In this document: one piece after another, positions 1 to 7,658 of the stretch
Numbering within the stretch: the stretch's first letter is position 1
Layout: each line of letters begins with the position of its first letter
From: JANSYL01 sp963921255
GTDB lineage: Bacteria > Pseudomonadota > Alphaproteobacteria > Rhodobacterales > Rhodobacteraceae
Direction: 5' to 3'
Assembly (NCBI GenBank): GCA_963921255.3
Contig: CAWUEW020000003.1
Span: 1,240,001 to 1,304,000 of the forward strand
DNA length: 64,000 nucleotides
The notes under the pieces: generated by a model
Seen by the model: only the letters and a program-made list of their open reading frames with translations
Told to the model about the DNA's origin: nothing
Databases searched by the model: none
Position numbers and translations under genes: made by a program

Positions 1-245
1 GCCCCGCGGATGTGGTGCAGGTCGCCGCGCCCGATTGGCTGTGGCCGCGCACGCCGCCGGTCCGCATCCGCAAAACGGTGACCGACAGCTGGCTGAAACT
101 CACCATCACTGAGGGCAAGAATCGCCAGGTGCGCCGCATGTGCGCCGCCGTCGGCTTCCCGGTGCTGCGCCTGATCCGGTGGTCCATCGGCCCCCACGAT
201 CTGACGGGCCTTTCCCCCGGTGAATGGCGCGAGGTCACGCCATGA
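1..245 (+). CDS. Pseudouridine synthase, RsuA/RluE type (C-terminal part)
   Basis: The gene runs off the left edge; the first full codon is at base 3 and about 80 residues are visible. The end matches the C-terminus of the RsuA/RluB/RluE/RluF family, which isomerises uridine to pseudouridine in rRNA. The family signature NRQVRRMCAAVG is followed by the usual LIRWSIGPHDLTGL stretch. The catalytic Asp lies upstream and cannot be checked, so the exact rRNA target (RluE-like is my best guess) is unproven. The stop TGA overlaps the ATG of the next gene (ATGA), so the two are probably co-translated. Confidence 0.85.
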   Translation, partial: PADVVQVAAPDWLWPRTPPVRIRKTVTDSWLKLTITEGKNRQVRRMCAAVGFPVLRLIRWSIGPHDLTGLSPGEWREVTP

Positions 246-808
246 GCGATCCCGAAATTGTCACCGTCGACACCCGTGAAACCCTGCGCGCGTGGTTGGC
301 GGCCAACCACGCCCAGTCTGCCGGGGTTTGGCTGGCCACCTATAAAAAACATCATGCCAATTACTTGCCCTGGAACAAAGCGATCGAGGAACTGCTCTGT
401 TGGGGGTGGGTCGACGGGCAGGTGGCGGCGCTGGACGCCGACCGGATGCGCCACCGCGTGGCGCCGCGGAACCCCAAATCCGCCTGGTCCGCCGTCAACA
501 AGGAGATCGTGGCGCGCATGCGGGCCGAGGGGCGCATGACCGCTGCCGGCGAAGCCGCCATCGCGACGGCCGAGGCCAACGGCATGTGGCACTTCCTCGA
601 CGATGTCGAACGGCTCGAAGTGCCCGACGACCTGGCCGCGGCCCTGGGTGATCTGCTCTCGGTCTGGGACGGCTATCCCCGCAGCGTCAAACGCGGCACG
701 TTGGAGTGGATCAAGACGGCCAAGACCGCACACACCCGCGCAAAACGCATCGCGGATGTGGCAGATAGCGCGGCGCAAGACCTGCGGCCCTCCATCTTTC
801 GGCGTTAG
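242..808 (+). CDS. YdeI/OmpD-associated family protein
   Basis: A 188-residue protein of the YdeI/OmdA family, with the typical N-terminal half (YLPWNKAIEELLCWGWVDG) and a C-terminal helical part with RRA/IKTAKTAHTRAKRI-like basic residues. Enterobacterial members were linked to bacteriocin or polymyxin resistance, but no biochemical role is firmly known. The start at 242 is chosen because ATG overlaps the stop of the upstream pseudouridine synthase gene; an upstream in-frame start at 224 would overlap it further. It converges with the next gene, overlapping by 4 bases. Confidence 0.8.
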   Translation: MSDPEIVTVDTRETLRAWLAANHAQSAGVWLATYKKHHANYLPWNKAIEELLCWGWVDGQVAALDADRMRHRVAPRNPKSAWSAVNKEIVARMRAEGRMTAAGEAAIATAEANGMWHFLDDVERLEVPDDLAAALGDLLSVWDGYPRSVKRGTLEWIKTAKTAHTRAKRIADVADSAAQDLRPSIFRR

Positions 809-1137
809 GTCAGCTGATCCCACGCTTCCAGCGCCTTGGCCCCGTACATGAAGGCTGGCCCGCCTCCCATCATCATCGCAACACCGATCGTTTCGGCCAC
901 TTGATCGCGGGTGGCCCCGGCGGCATGGGCCGCCCGCACATGAAACCCGATGCAATCCACGCATTGCTTCACGATGCCGATCGCCAGCGCCTGCAACTCT
1001 TTTTCCCGCACCGACAAGGCCCCGTCGGCCAGCGTGCCGTGATGCAGCGCCGTGAACCCCTTCGCGGCGTCGGGGTGCGTTTTGCGGAAAGCATCCAGCG
1101 TGGTGCTCTGATGCGTGAGGTGGGTTTTCCAATCCAT
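805..1137 (-). CDS. Carboxymuconolactone decarboxylase / AhpD-like protein
   Basis: A 110-residue single-domain AhpD-like protein. It carries the redox motif CVDCIGFH (CxxC followed by His), as in alkylhydroperoxidase AhpD and related disulfide reductases, and the conserved EKELQALAIGI helix before it. It is likely a thiol-based peroxidase or reductase; the substrate is unknown. I chose the Met at 1137 (MDWKTHL) because the family core begins there; in-frame Mets at 1149 and 1209 would add non-conserved sequence. A second AhpD-like gene lies in the urease region at 26166. Confidence 0.85.
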   Translation of the reverse strand: MDWKTHLTHQSTTLDAFRKTHPDAAKGFTALHHGTLADGALSVREKELQALAIGIVKQCVDCIGFHVRAAHAAGATRDQVAETIGVAMMMGGGPAFMYGAKALEAWDQLT

Positions 1138-1282
1138 GTCCGGCTCCATCGAAGGGGATTTTCCCCCTCGATAGCCACCCGGACCCGGCCTGACCTTGTC
1201 TTGGATCAACCCCGGTCCCAGGGCCGAAAATCATTGGATTTTCAGGCGGAAAACACGTGTTTTCCGCCCGCGATGCGGGCCG

Positions 1283-2539
1283 TCAGGCCAGCATCACCAT
1301 CGGGTTTTCCAGATTGTCGACGATCGCTTGCAGCAGCTCGGCCCCAAGCGCGCCGTCGATGACCCGGTGATCCACGCTCAGCGTTACGGACATCACCGTG
1401 GCAACCGTCAGTTCCCCATCCTCGCCCACGATGGGCTTTTTGACGCCGGCCCCGACGGCCAGGATCGCGCCATGGGGCGGGTTGATGACCGCATCGAAAT
1501 TGTCGATGCCGAACATGCCGAGGTTCGAGATGGCGAAGGTGCCGCCGACATATTCATGCGGGGCAAGTTTCTTGTTCCGCGCGCGACCGGCCAGATCCTT
1601 CATTTCGGTCGACAGGCTCGACAGTGATTTCATGTCGGCGTCCTTCAGGACCGGGGTGAACAGGCCTCCCTCGACGGCCACGGCCACGGCCACGTCCGAC
1701 GGTTTCAGCTTCAGCATCCGGTCGCCGGCCCAGACGGCGTTGGCATCCGGCACGGCCTGAAGGGCGTTCGCGCAGGCCTTGATGATGAAGTCGTTGACCG
1801 ACAGCTTCACGCCCCGCGCGTCCAGTTGCTTGTTCAACTGGCTGCGGAACTTCAGCAGCGCGTCCAGCTTGATGTCCCGGCGCAGGTAGAAATGCGGGAT
1901 GGTCTGTTTGGCCTCGGTCAGGCGGGCGGCCACCGTTTTGCGCATGCCGTCCAGGGCCACTTCTTCGAAGTCGCGATCGGCATACATCTTGAGCACTTGC
2001 TCGGCCTGCGGGCCGGTGGGCATCGCGGCCGGGGCCGCAGTGGCGCCTTCCACGTCGGCCTTTACGATCCGGCCATGCGGACCCGAGCCCTTGATCTGGC
2101 TGAGGTCGAGGCCCTTGTCCTTGGCAATGCGCCGCGCCAGAGGCGAGGCAAAGATCCGGGTGCCATCAGCAGCGGCCGGCGCTGCGGGGGCCGGGGCTGC
2201 GGCTGCCGCGGGCGCCGGGGCGGCCTCGGCGGCAGCGGGCGCGTCGGCAGGGGCCGCGGCGGGGGCGGAGGCCGCACCAATATCGTCGGCGCTTTCACCC
2301 TCGCCCAAGAGGACCGCAATGGGGCTGTTGACCTTCACGCCCTCGGTGCCTTCCTCCACGAGGATCCTGCCGATCACGCCCTCGTCGACGGCCTCGAACT
2401 CCATCGTGGCCTTGTCGGTTTCAATTTCGGCCAGCAGATCGCCGGAATTGACGGTGTCGCCTTCCTTGACCAGCCATTTGGCCAGGGTGCCGTCTTCCAT
2501 CGTCGGGCTCAGCGCGGGCATCAAAATCTCGGTGGGCAT
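1283..2539 (-). CDS. pdhC: Pyruvate dehydrogenase E2, dihydrolipoamide acetyltransferase
   Basis: E2 core of the pyruvate dehydrogenase complex, 418 residues. It transfers the acetyl group from the lipoyl arm to coenzyme A. One lipoyl domain (about 1-77) has the lipoylation Lys43 in ETDKATMEF. An Ala/Pro-rich linker follows, then the E1/E3-binding domain (about 129-165, ASPLARRIAKDKGLDL) and the catalytic acyltransferase domain with His391 in DHRVIDGA. Last gene of a leftward pdhA-pdhB-orf-pdhC operon; no E3 (lpd) gene is adjacent. Confidence 0.97.
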   Translation of the reverse strand: MPTEILMPALSPTMEDGTLAKWLVKEGDTVNSGDLLAEIETDKATMEFEAVDEGVIGRILVEEGTEGVKVNSPIAVLLGEGESADDIGAASAPAAAPADAPAAAEAAPAPAAAAAPAPAAPAAADGTRIFASPLARRIAKDKGLDLSQIKGSGPHGRIVKADVEGATAAPAAMPTGPQAEQVLKMYADRDFEEVALDGMRKTVAARLTEAKQTIPHFYLRRDIKLDALLKFRSQLNKQLDARGVKLSVNDFIIKACANALQAVPDANAVWAGDRMLKLKPSDVAVAVAVEGGLFTPVLKDADMKSLSSLSTEMKDLAGRARNKKLAPHEYVGGTFAISNLGMFGIDNFDAVINPPHGAILAVGAGVKKPIVGEDGELTVATVMSVTLSVDHRVIDGALGAELLQAIVDNLENPMVMLA

Positions 2540-2569
2540 ATCAGGTCTCCGTCGCGTGCGTGCGGGCGC

Positions 2570-2827
2570 TCACGGTGCGCGTTCTAAGGTGAGAAGCGTG
2601 AAAGGGGCGGCGGGTGCCGTTCCTCCAGCAAGGGCGGTGATTGCGCGGCGCAAGCCGTGGGCCTGCGCCTCGATCCATTCATAGGCGGCTTGGTGGCTGA
2701 CCTTGCCGGTCTGCCCGTACTCGGCACTGAGCAACGCATCGGGCAGAAGCGCGATCACCTCATCGCCATCCAGGTCGATGGCGATGCGATACGCTTCTTC
2801 CGAGCGGGTCTTGCCAAGCACGCGCAT
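2570..2827 (-). CDS. Small conserved protein between pdhB and pdhC
   Basis: An 85-residue acidic/hydrophobic protein whose stop and start lie within 13-31 bases of its pdh neighbours, so it is almost certainly in the same transcript. It has no signal peptide or membrane segment. The pattern IALLPDALLSAEYG followed by a helix with AAYEWIEAQAHGLRRAI loosely resembles DUF1488-like small proteins, but I am not sure. Its position suggests a role tied to the dehydrogenase complex; no function can be assigned from sequence. Confidence 0.65.
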   Translation of the reverse strand: MRVLGKTRSEEAYRIAIDLDGDEVIALLPDALLSAEYGQTGKVSHQAAYEWIEAQAHGLRRAITALAGGTAPAAPFTLLTLERAP

Positions 2828-2839
2828 CGTCGGGCCAGC

Positions 2840-4213
2840 CTAGCGGTACGTGACCGATTTGACGGCGTCGACAACCTCGGCCGTCGTGACCAACGCCAGC
2901 TTTTCAAGGTTCGCCGCGTAGGGCATCGGGACATCCTTGCCGGTGCAGTTGATCACCGGGGCATCCAGGTAATCGAACGCGTTTTGCATGATGTAGGCCG
3001 ACAGGTGGTTGCCGATCGAGCAGACGGGGAAGCCTTCCTCGACCGTCACGCAGCGGTTGGTTTTCATCACGCTGGCGATCACGGTGTCATAGTCGATCGG
3101 GCGCAGGGTGCGCAGGTCGATCACTTCGGCAGAAATTCCGTCCTCGGCCAGCTTATCCGCGGCTTCAAGGGCATAGGTCATGCCAATGCCGAAGCTGACA
3201 ATTGTCACGTCGGTGCCTTCGCGCCAGATGCGGGCCTTGCCGAACGGGATGCTGAAGTCTTCCAAGTCCGGCACCTCGAAGCTGCGGCCATAGAGAATTT
3301 CGTTCTCCAGGAAGATCACCGGGTTCGGATCACGGATCGCTGTTTTCAGCAGGCCTTTGGCATCCGCTGCGGAATAGGGCTGCACCACTTTCAGGCCGGG
3401 GATTTGCGCGTACCACGCCGCGTAATCCTGGCTGTGCTGTGCGCCCACGCGTGCCGCTGCGCCATTGGGGCCGCGGAACACCATCGGGGCACCCATCTGG
3501 CCGCCCGACATGTACAGCGTCTTGGCCGCCGAGTTGATGATCTGGTCGATGGCCTGCATCGCGAAGTTGAAGGTCATGAATTCGACAATCGGGCGCAAAC
3601 CGCCGAACGCGGCCCCGACACCGATCCCGGCAAACCCGTGCTCGGTGATCGGGGTGTCGATGACGCGCTTGTCGCCGAACTCGTCCAGCAGGCCCTGGGT
3701 GACCTTATAGGCCCCCTGATACTCGGCCACTTCTTCGCCCATCACGTAAACGGTGGGATCGCTGCGCATCTCTTCGGCCATCGCGTCGCGCAGGGCTTCG
3801 CGGACCGTCTGGGTCTTCATCGCCGTGCCTTCGGGATAGTCGGGCTCAACGGCCTTCACCGCGACCGGCGCGGCCGGCGCGGCGGCCGCCGGGGCGGGGG
3901 CGTCAGCTGCCGGGGCCGGCTCGGCGGCGGGGGCAGGGGCGGCCGGGGCGGCTGCGGCCGACATGTCTTCCCCTTCTTCGCCAATGATGGCGATGGGGGT
4001 GTTGACCTTCACACCTTCGGTGCCTTCCGCCACGAGGATCTTGCCGATCACACCGTCGTCGACGGCTTCAAATTCCATCGTGGCCTTGTCGGTTTCGATC
4101 TCGGCCAGAATATCGCCCGAGCTGACGGTATCGCCTTCTTTCACCAGCCATTTGGCCAGCGTGCCTTCCTCCATCGTCGGGGAGAGGGCGGGCATCAATA
4201 CTTCGGTTGCCAT
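2840..4213 (-). CDS. pdhB: Pyruvate dehydrogenase E1 beta subunit with lipoyl domain
   Basis: 457 residues. An N-terminal lipoyl domain (about 1-80, with ETDKATMEF carrying the lipoyl Lys) is joined by an Ala/Pro linker (about 85-130) to a full E1-beta transketolase-like domain (DAMAEEMRSDPTVYVMGEEV; ITEHGFAGIGVGAA). With E1-alpha it decarboxylates pyruvate using thiamine diphosphate. An extra lipoyl domain on E1-beta is characteristic of alphaproteobacterial complexes. The start at 4213 is fixed by the lipoyl domain beginning MATEVLMPALSPTM; the longer open frame to 4360 overlaps pdhA. Confidence 0.97.
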   Translation of the reverse strand: MATEVLMPALSPTMEEGTLAKWLVKEGDTVSSGDILAEIETDKATMEFEAVDDGVIGKILVAEGTEGVKVNTPIAIIGEEGEDMSAAAAPAAPAPAAEPAPAADAPAPAAAAPAAPVAVKAVEPDYPEGTAMKTQTVREALRDAMAEEMRSDPTVYVMGEEVAEYQGAYKVTQGLLDEFGDKRVIDTPITEHGFAGIGVGAAFGGLRPIVEFMTFNFAMQAIDQIINSAAKTLYMSGGQMGAPMVFRGPNGAAARVGAQHSQDYAAWYAQIPGLKVVQPYSAADAKGLLKTAIRDPNPVIFLENEILYGRSFEVPDLEDFSIPFGKARIWREGTDVTIVSFGIGMTYALEAADKLAEDGISAEVIDLRTLRPIDYDTVIASVMKTNRCVTVEEGFPVCSIGNHLSAYIMQNAFDYLDAPVINCTGKDVPMPYAANLEKLALVTTAEVVDAVKSVTYR

Positions 4214-4226
4214 GTCTGTCGTCCCC

Positions 4227-5228
4227 TTACGCGTAGATATCGGTCCAAAGCTCGGAGACGTCCGGCTCGGGGCTGGTTTTGGAGAATTCGGCGGCTTCGT
4301 TGACGATCTCCTTGATCTCTTTGTCGATCGCTTTGAGGTCGTCTTCGGTCGCGTGGCCACCGGTCAGCAGCATTTGACGCACGTGGTCGATGGCGTCGCG
4401 CTTTTCGCGCATTTCCTGCACTTCTTCGCGGGTCCGGTACTTGGCCGGGTCCGACATCGAGTGGCCGCGATAGCGGTAGGTTTTGATCTCAAGAATGTAG
4501 GGGCCCTTGCCCGCGCGGCAGTGGGCCACCGCCTTTTCGCCGGCGGCTTTCACCGCCAGAACGTCCATCCCGTCGACCTCTTCGCCGGGGATACCGTAGG
4601 CCGCACCACGTTCCCAGTAGGACGGCGATTTGGTCGAGCGTTTGGTCGAGGTGCCCATGGCGTATTGGTTGTTTTCGATCACGAACACGACCGGCAGCAT
4701 CCACAACTCGGCCATGTTGTAGGTCTCGTAGACCTGGCCCTGGTTCGCGGCGCCATCGCCGAAATAGGTGAAGGTCACGCGGCCGTTTTCCAGGTACTTG
4801 TCGGCAAAGGCCAACCCGGCCCCGATCGGCACCTGAGCGGCGACGATGCCGTGGCCCCCGTAGAAATGCTTCTCTTTCGAGAACATGTGCATGGAGCCGC
4901 CCTTGCCCTTAGAATAGCCGCCCTCGCGCCCGGTCAGCTCGGCCATCACGCCTTTGGGGTCCATCCCACAGGCCAGCATATGGCCGTGGTCGCGGTAGGA
5001 GGTGACACGCTTGTCGCCTTCCTCGGCCGCGGCTTCCAAGCCGACAACGACCGCTTCCTGACCGATATACAGGTGACAAAAGCCCCCGATCAGACCCATC
5101 CCGTAGAGCTGGCCGGCTTTTTCTTCGAACCGGCGGATCAGCAGCATTTCACGGTAGTAATGTTTCAGCTCTTCCGCTGAGACATTCGGTTTCGCGGCAG
5201 ATTTCGCCGCAGCTTTCCGAGTGGCCAT
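4227..5228 (-). CDS. pdhA: Pyruvate dehydrogenase E1 alpha subunit
   Basis: 333 residues, the thiamine-diphosphate-binding half of E1. It shows the family pattern: RRFEEKAGQLYGMGLIGGFCH near the N-terminus, the ThDP/Mg motif GDGAANQGQVYETYNMA, and the phosphorylation-loop-like YRYRGHSMSDP. An N-terminal Lys/Ala-rich extension (MATRKAAAKSAAK) is common in this group. First gene of the leftward pdh operon, 13 bases from pdhB. An 8-bp inverted repeat lies just upstream of it (5266-5294). Confidence 0.97.
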   Translation of the reverse strand: MATRKAAAKSAAKPNVSAEELKHYYREMLLIRRFEEKAGQLYGMGLIGGFCHLYIGQEAVVVGLEAAAEEGDKRVTSYRDHGHMLACGMDPKGVMAELTGREGGYSKGKGGSMHMFSKEKHFYGGHGIVAAQVPIGAGLAFADKYLENGRVTFTYFGDGAANQGQVYETYNMAELWMLPVVFVIENNQYAMGTSTKRSTKSPSYWERGAAYGIPGEEVDGMDVLAVKAAGEKAVAHCRAGKGPYILEIKTYRYRGHSMSDPAKYRTREEVQEMREKRDAIDHVRQMLLTGGHATEDDLKAIDKEIKEIVNEAAEFSKTSPEPDVSELWTDIYA

Positions 5229-5265
5229 CGGGCAGCGCGCCTCCCTATAAAGAGATAGTTTAACG

Positions 5266-5294
5266 TTGAACGGTTTTTAGCAAACGCCGTTCAA
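5266..5294. promoter_or_regulatory. Inverted repeat upstream of the pdh operon
   Basis: Two perfect 8-base arms, TTGAACGG and CCGTTCAA, are separated by 13 bases and lie 38-66 bases before the pdhA start codon in an AT-rich stretch. The spacing and position fit a regulator binding site for the pdh operon. The regulator is not identified; an operator role is inference from symmetry and location only. Confidence 0.4.
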
Positions 5295-5386
5295 GATTGC
5301 ACGCGTTCATCCTGACGCAGGGTGAAAACCGGACATGCTTAGGTTGCATAGCCGCGAACTTGCCAGGGAAGGGAGGGAAGGAGCGG

Positions 5387-5680
5387 CTAGGGCAGGACCA
5401 CTTCATCGGCGCGCACATACCCGAGCATGTCGCGGGCCTGTTCGTCCAGAAGGTCCAGATCCAGATAGTCATCCGACAGGCGCCGGGTCAGGATCTCCAT
5501 CTCGGCGGTTTCGGCCTCCAGCATCGCAAGTTCCGCCTGAAGCGCGTCGCGCTCGGCCGAGATCTGGATGCGCTGAAACAGACCATAGTTCCCCTGCACA
5601 GCCGTAAAGGTGAAATACGCACCGACCAGGATCAGAACCAGGGGAAGCATCAGGCTGGAAAGGGTGCTCGGACGTGCCAT
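5387..5680 (-). CDS. ftsB: Septum formation initiator FtsB/DivIC-like
   Basis: 97 residues: a short cytoplasmic start, one transmembrane helix (about 10-30, LMLPLVLILVGAYFTFTAV), a coiled coil (about 38-75) rich in Glu and Leu, and a short C-terminal periplasmic tail. This is the FtsB/DivIC layout; with FtsL and FtsQ it activates septal peptidoglycan synthesis. I chose the Met at 5680 (MARPSTLSS) because the open frame upstream has no family character. The gene lies between bioY and pdhA on the same strand, a common alphaproteobacterial neighbourhood for pdh. Confidence 0.88.
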   Translation of the reverse strand: MARPSTLSSLMLPLVLILVGAYFTFTAVQGNYGLFQRIQISAERDALQAELAMLEAETAEMEILTRRLSDDYLDLDLLDEQARDMLGYVRADEVVLP

Positions 5681-5843
5681 GGGCGGTGTGTGCTGTTCTC
5701 TGCCTCGGGTCAGGGAACGTGTCATGTCCCTGTTGAAAAAGAGATTCGCACATCGATTCGCAAAAGGGAATCCCCTTTGCGCGCAATTCGTGCCCCTGAT
5801 TCGAAAAAGTGAACAGGGCGACCGAACCGCACCATCGAACATG

Positions 5844-5871
5844 AAAACACCGCGCCCCGGGGGCGCGGTGT
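5844..5871 (-). terminator. Rho-independent terminator after bioY
   Basis: A perfect 11-bp GC-rich stem (ACACCGCGCCC with GGGCGCGGTGT) with a 3-base loop at 5847-5871 is followed on the minus strand by TTTT. It lies 24 bases downstream of the bioY stop and before ftsB, so bioY probably ends as a single-gene transcript. Confidence 0.75.
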
Positions 5872-5894
5872 GATCAGGTTTAATCTTGGGTTGA

Positions 5895-6464
5895 TCAGCC
5901 GCGCCGCAGCGCCGCCATGCCCCCCGAAACGGCCAGTGCGGCAATCACGGCCTTCACGGCGTCACCCGCCAGGAACGGCGCCATCCAGCCCGCCCAGAGG
6001 CTCGACCACTCGGTGCCAAGCGTCGCCGCCGGCCAGGCCAGCCCTGGCACGTAGATGAAGGCCGACGCCACCAGCGCGATGGCGATCGCGGGAAGCGCGC
6101 GCCGCGCGAGGCCACGGTCGGCGGCCCAACCGGCCAGCCATGCCATGCCGACGAACCCGACGAGGAACCCGCCCGTGGGGCCGAACATGTACGCCAGACC
6201 TGCACCGCCATTGGCAAAGACCGGCAGACCCATGGCCCCTTCGGCCAGGTAGGTCAGCAGCGTGATCGTCGCCAGACGCGCGCCAAGCGCGAAGCCCACG
6301 GTCAGGATGGCCAGCGTCTGCAGCGTCATCGGCACAGGGATCATCGGAACCGAGATCTGGGCGGCGATGGCGATGAACAGCGTGCCGGCCAGAACAAGGG
6401 CCGTTTGCTTGAGCAAGGTGAGGTTGCCCAAGGCAGCATGGGCGAGAGTGGCGTCGCGGCGCAT
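5895..6464 (-). CDS. bioY: Biotin transporter substrate-binding membrane protein BioY
   Basis: 189-residue integral membrane protein with about six helices. It has BioY signatures: QISVPMIPVPMTLQTLAIL near the N-terminus, GARLATITLLTYLAEGAMGLPVF, and FGPTGGFLVGF. BioY is the S component of the ECF biotin transporter and can work alone in many bacteria; no bioM/bioN is adjacent. The start at 6464 (MRRDATLAH) puts the first helix near residue 20; the longer frame to 6536 adds unlikely sequence. I found no obvious BioR or BirA box upstream. Confidence 0.92.
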   Translation of the reverse strand: MRRDATLAHAALGNLTLLKQTALVLAGTLFIAIAAQISVPMIPVPMTLQTLAILTVGFALGARLATITLLTYLAEGAMGLPVFANGGAGLAYMFGPTGGFLVGFVGMAWLAGWAADRGLARRALPAIAIALVASAFIYVPGLAWPAATLGTEWSSLWAGWMAPFLAGDAVKAVIAALAVSGGMAALRRG

Positions 6465-6585
6465 CCAAATCTCCGTATCGATGGTCGTCCAACTATGTCT
6501 GACGCCTTTAATCCCTGCGCTCCGGGGTGAAGTCAAGCGCGGCCCCCCTTGTCAAAAGCGCCCAGTCGGTGCATTGGCCGCGACC

Positions 6586-7248
6586 ATGACCAAAGCACTT
6601 GATGGACAAATCGCGCTGGTGACGGGCGCATCCCGTGGAATTGGCGCTGCCAGCGCCGAGTGGTTGGCGGCCCAAGGCGCGCATGTCGTCGCCGTGGCGC
6701 GCACCACCAGCGCGCTGGAGGCCCTGGATGATCGCATCCAGGCCGCAGGTGGGCAGGCGACCCTTGCACCGATGGACGTGACCGATGAGGGCGCGATGGC
6801 GCATCTGTGTCGGTCGATCCATGACCGGTGGGGCAAAGCGGATATCTGGGTGCACAGCGCGGTCCACGTGACGGCCCTGACCCCCGCGCCGCATCTGCAA
6901 CCCAAGGATCTCGATAAACTCATCACGACCAACATCCGGGCGTTTGCGCGGCTGATGGCGCTGATCGCCCCTCTGATCGCGGCCAGTTCTGCGCCTCAGG
7001 CGGTGTTCTTCGATGACACGTGGGACACCAAGTTCGCCGGGCCCTACGGCATGTGCAAAGCCGCGCAGCGGGCGCTCGTGCAGTCCTGGCAGGCGGAAAG
7101 CGAACGCTTTGGCCCCAAGGTGCATCTCTTGTCGCCCAAGCCGATGCCAACCGCGACGCGCGCCCGGTTCTATCCGGGCGAAGACAAGGACAAGCTGGCC
7201 AGCCCCAAAGCCGAGGCCGACCGTCTGCTGCCCGTGCTTTTGGGTTAA
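6586..7248 (+). CDS. Short-chain dehydrogenase/reductase (YciK-like) without the usual Ser
   Basis: 220 residues with a Rossmann fold: the NAD(P)-binding motif TGASRGIG at about 14-21, and the active-site YGMCK (Tyr-x-x-x-Lys). The catalytic Ser normally about 13 residues before the Tyr is not seen; that stretch reads AVFFDDTWDTKF. It may therefore be an atypical or low-activity oxidoreductase. Substrate is unknown. The start at 6586 is the ATG directly before the first beta strand. Its end overlaps the zapA stop by 4 bases, convergently. Confidence 0.85.
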   Translation: MTKALDGQIALVTGASRGIGAASAEWLAAQGAHVVAVARTTSALEALDDRIQAAGGQATLAPMDVTDEGAMAHLCRSIHDRWGKADIWVHSAVHVTALTPAPHLQPKDLDKLITTNIRAFARLMALIAPLIAASSAPQAVFFDDTWDTKFAGPYGMCKAAQRALVQSWQAESERFGPKVHLLSPKPMPTATRARFYPGEDKDKLASPKAEADRLLPVLLG

Positions 7249-7658
7249 CCGTTCGCGGCGTCCAGTTCCTCGGCAATCGCCTCGGCCCGGGCGGCCAGTT
7301 CGGCCAAGCCGTCGGTGAACCGGTCCGGAAGCTCGGTCCGTGGGCCGGCCTCCTGCAATTCGGTGATGCGGCGCGCGCGATCGGCCAGCCGTTCTTCGGC
7401 GCTGCGCAGGGATTTCTCCTTGGCCGCGATGTCGCCACGCAGGCTCTGAACCTCGTCTTCAAGGGCGGCGGTCTTGTCGGCCAGCATCAGTCCCGCCATC
7501 AGCAGCATCCGATCTGCCGGCATACGTCCGATTTGCCCCAGGATGACGGCGGCTTCGGTGTCCAGCATCTTGGCTGCGGCCTGCAGATAAGGCTCTTCGC
7601 CGTCCTGGCAGGCGACCGTAAAGCTGCGCCCTCCGATATCGATTTGCACCTCAGGCAT
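7245..7658 (-). CDS. zapA: Cell division protein ZapA
   Basis: 137 residues. The N-terminal part (PEVQIDIGGRSFTVACQDGE, followed by LQAAAKMLDTEA) is the ZapA globular domain; the rest is coiled coil. ZapA binds FtsZ and bundles its filaments at the division site. Start at 7658 by family alignment. The gene overlaps the end of the upstream coiled-coil gene by 8 bases, so the two are translationally coupled. Confidence 0.88.
   Translation of the reverse strand: MPEVQIDIGGRSFTVACQDGEEPYLQAAAKMLDTEAAVILGQIGRMPADRMLLMAGLMLADKTAALEDEVQSLRGDIAAKEKSLRSAEERLADRARRITELQEAGPRTELPDRFTDGLAELAARAEAIAEELDAANG

Noticed and set aside
2657..4303. A long plus-strand open frame (548 residues) opposite pdhB
   Set aside because: It lies antisense to pdhB, has low-complexity, His/Gly-rich sequence typical of GC-driven shadows, and no family motif.
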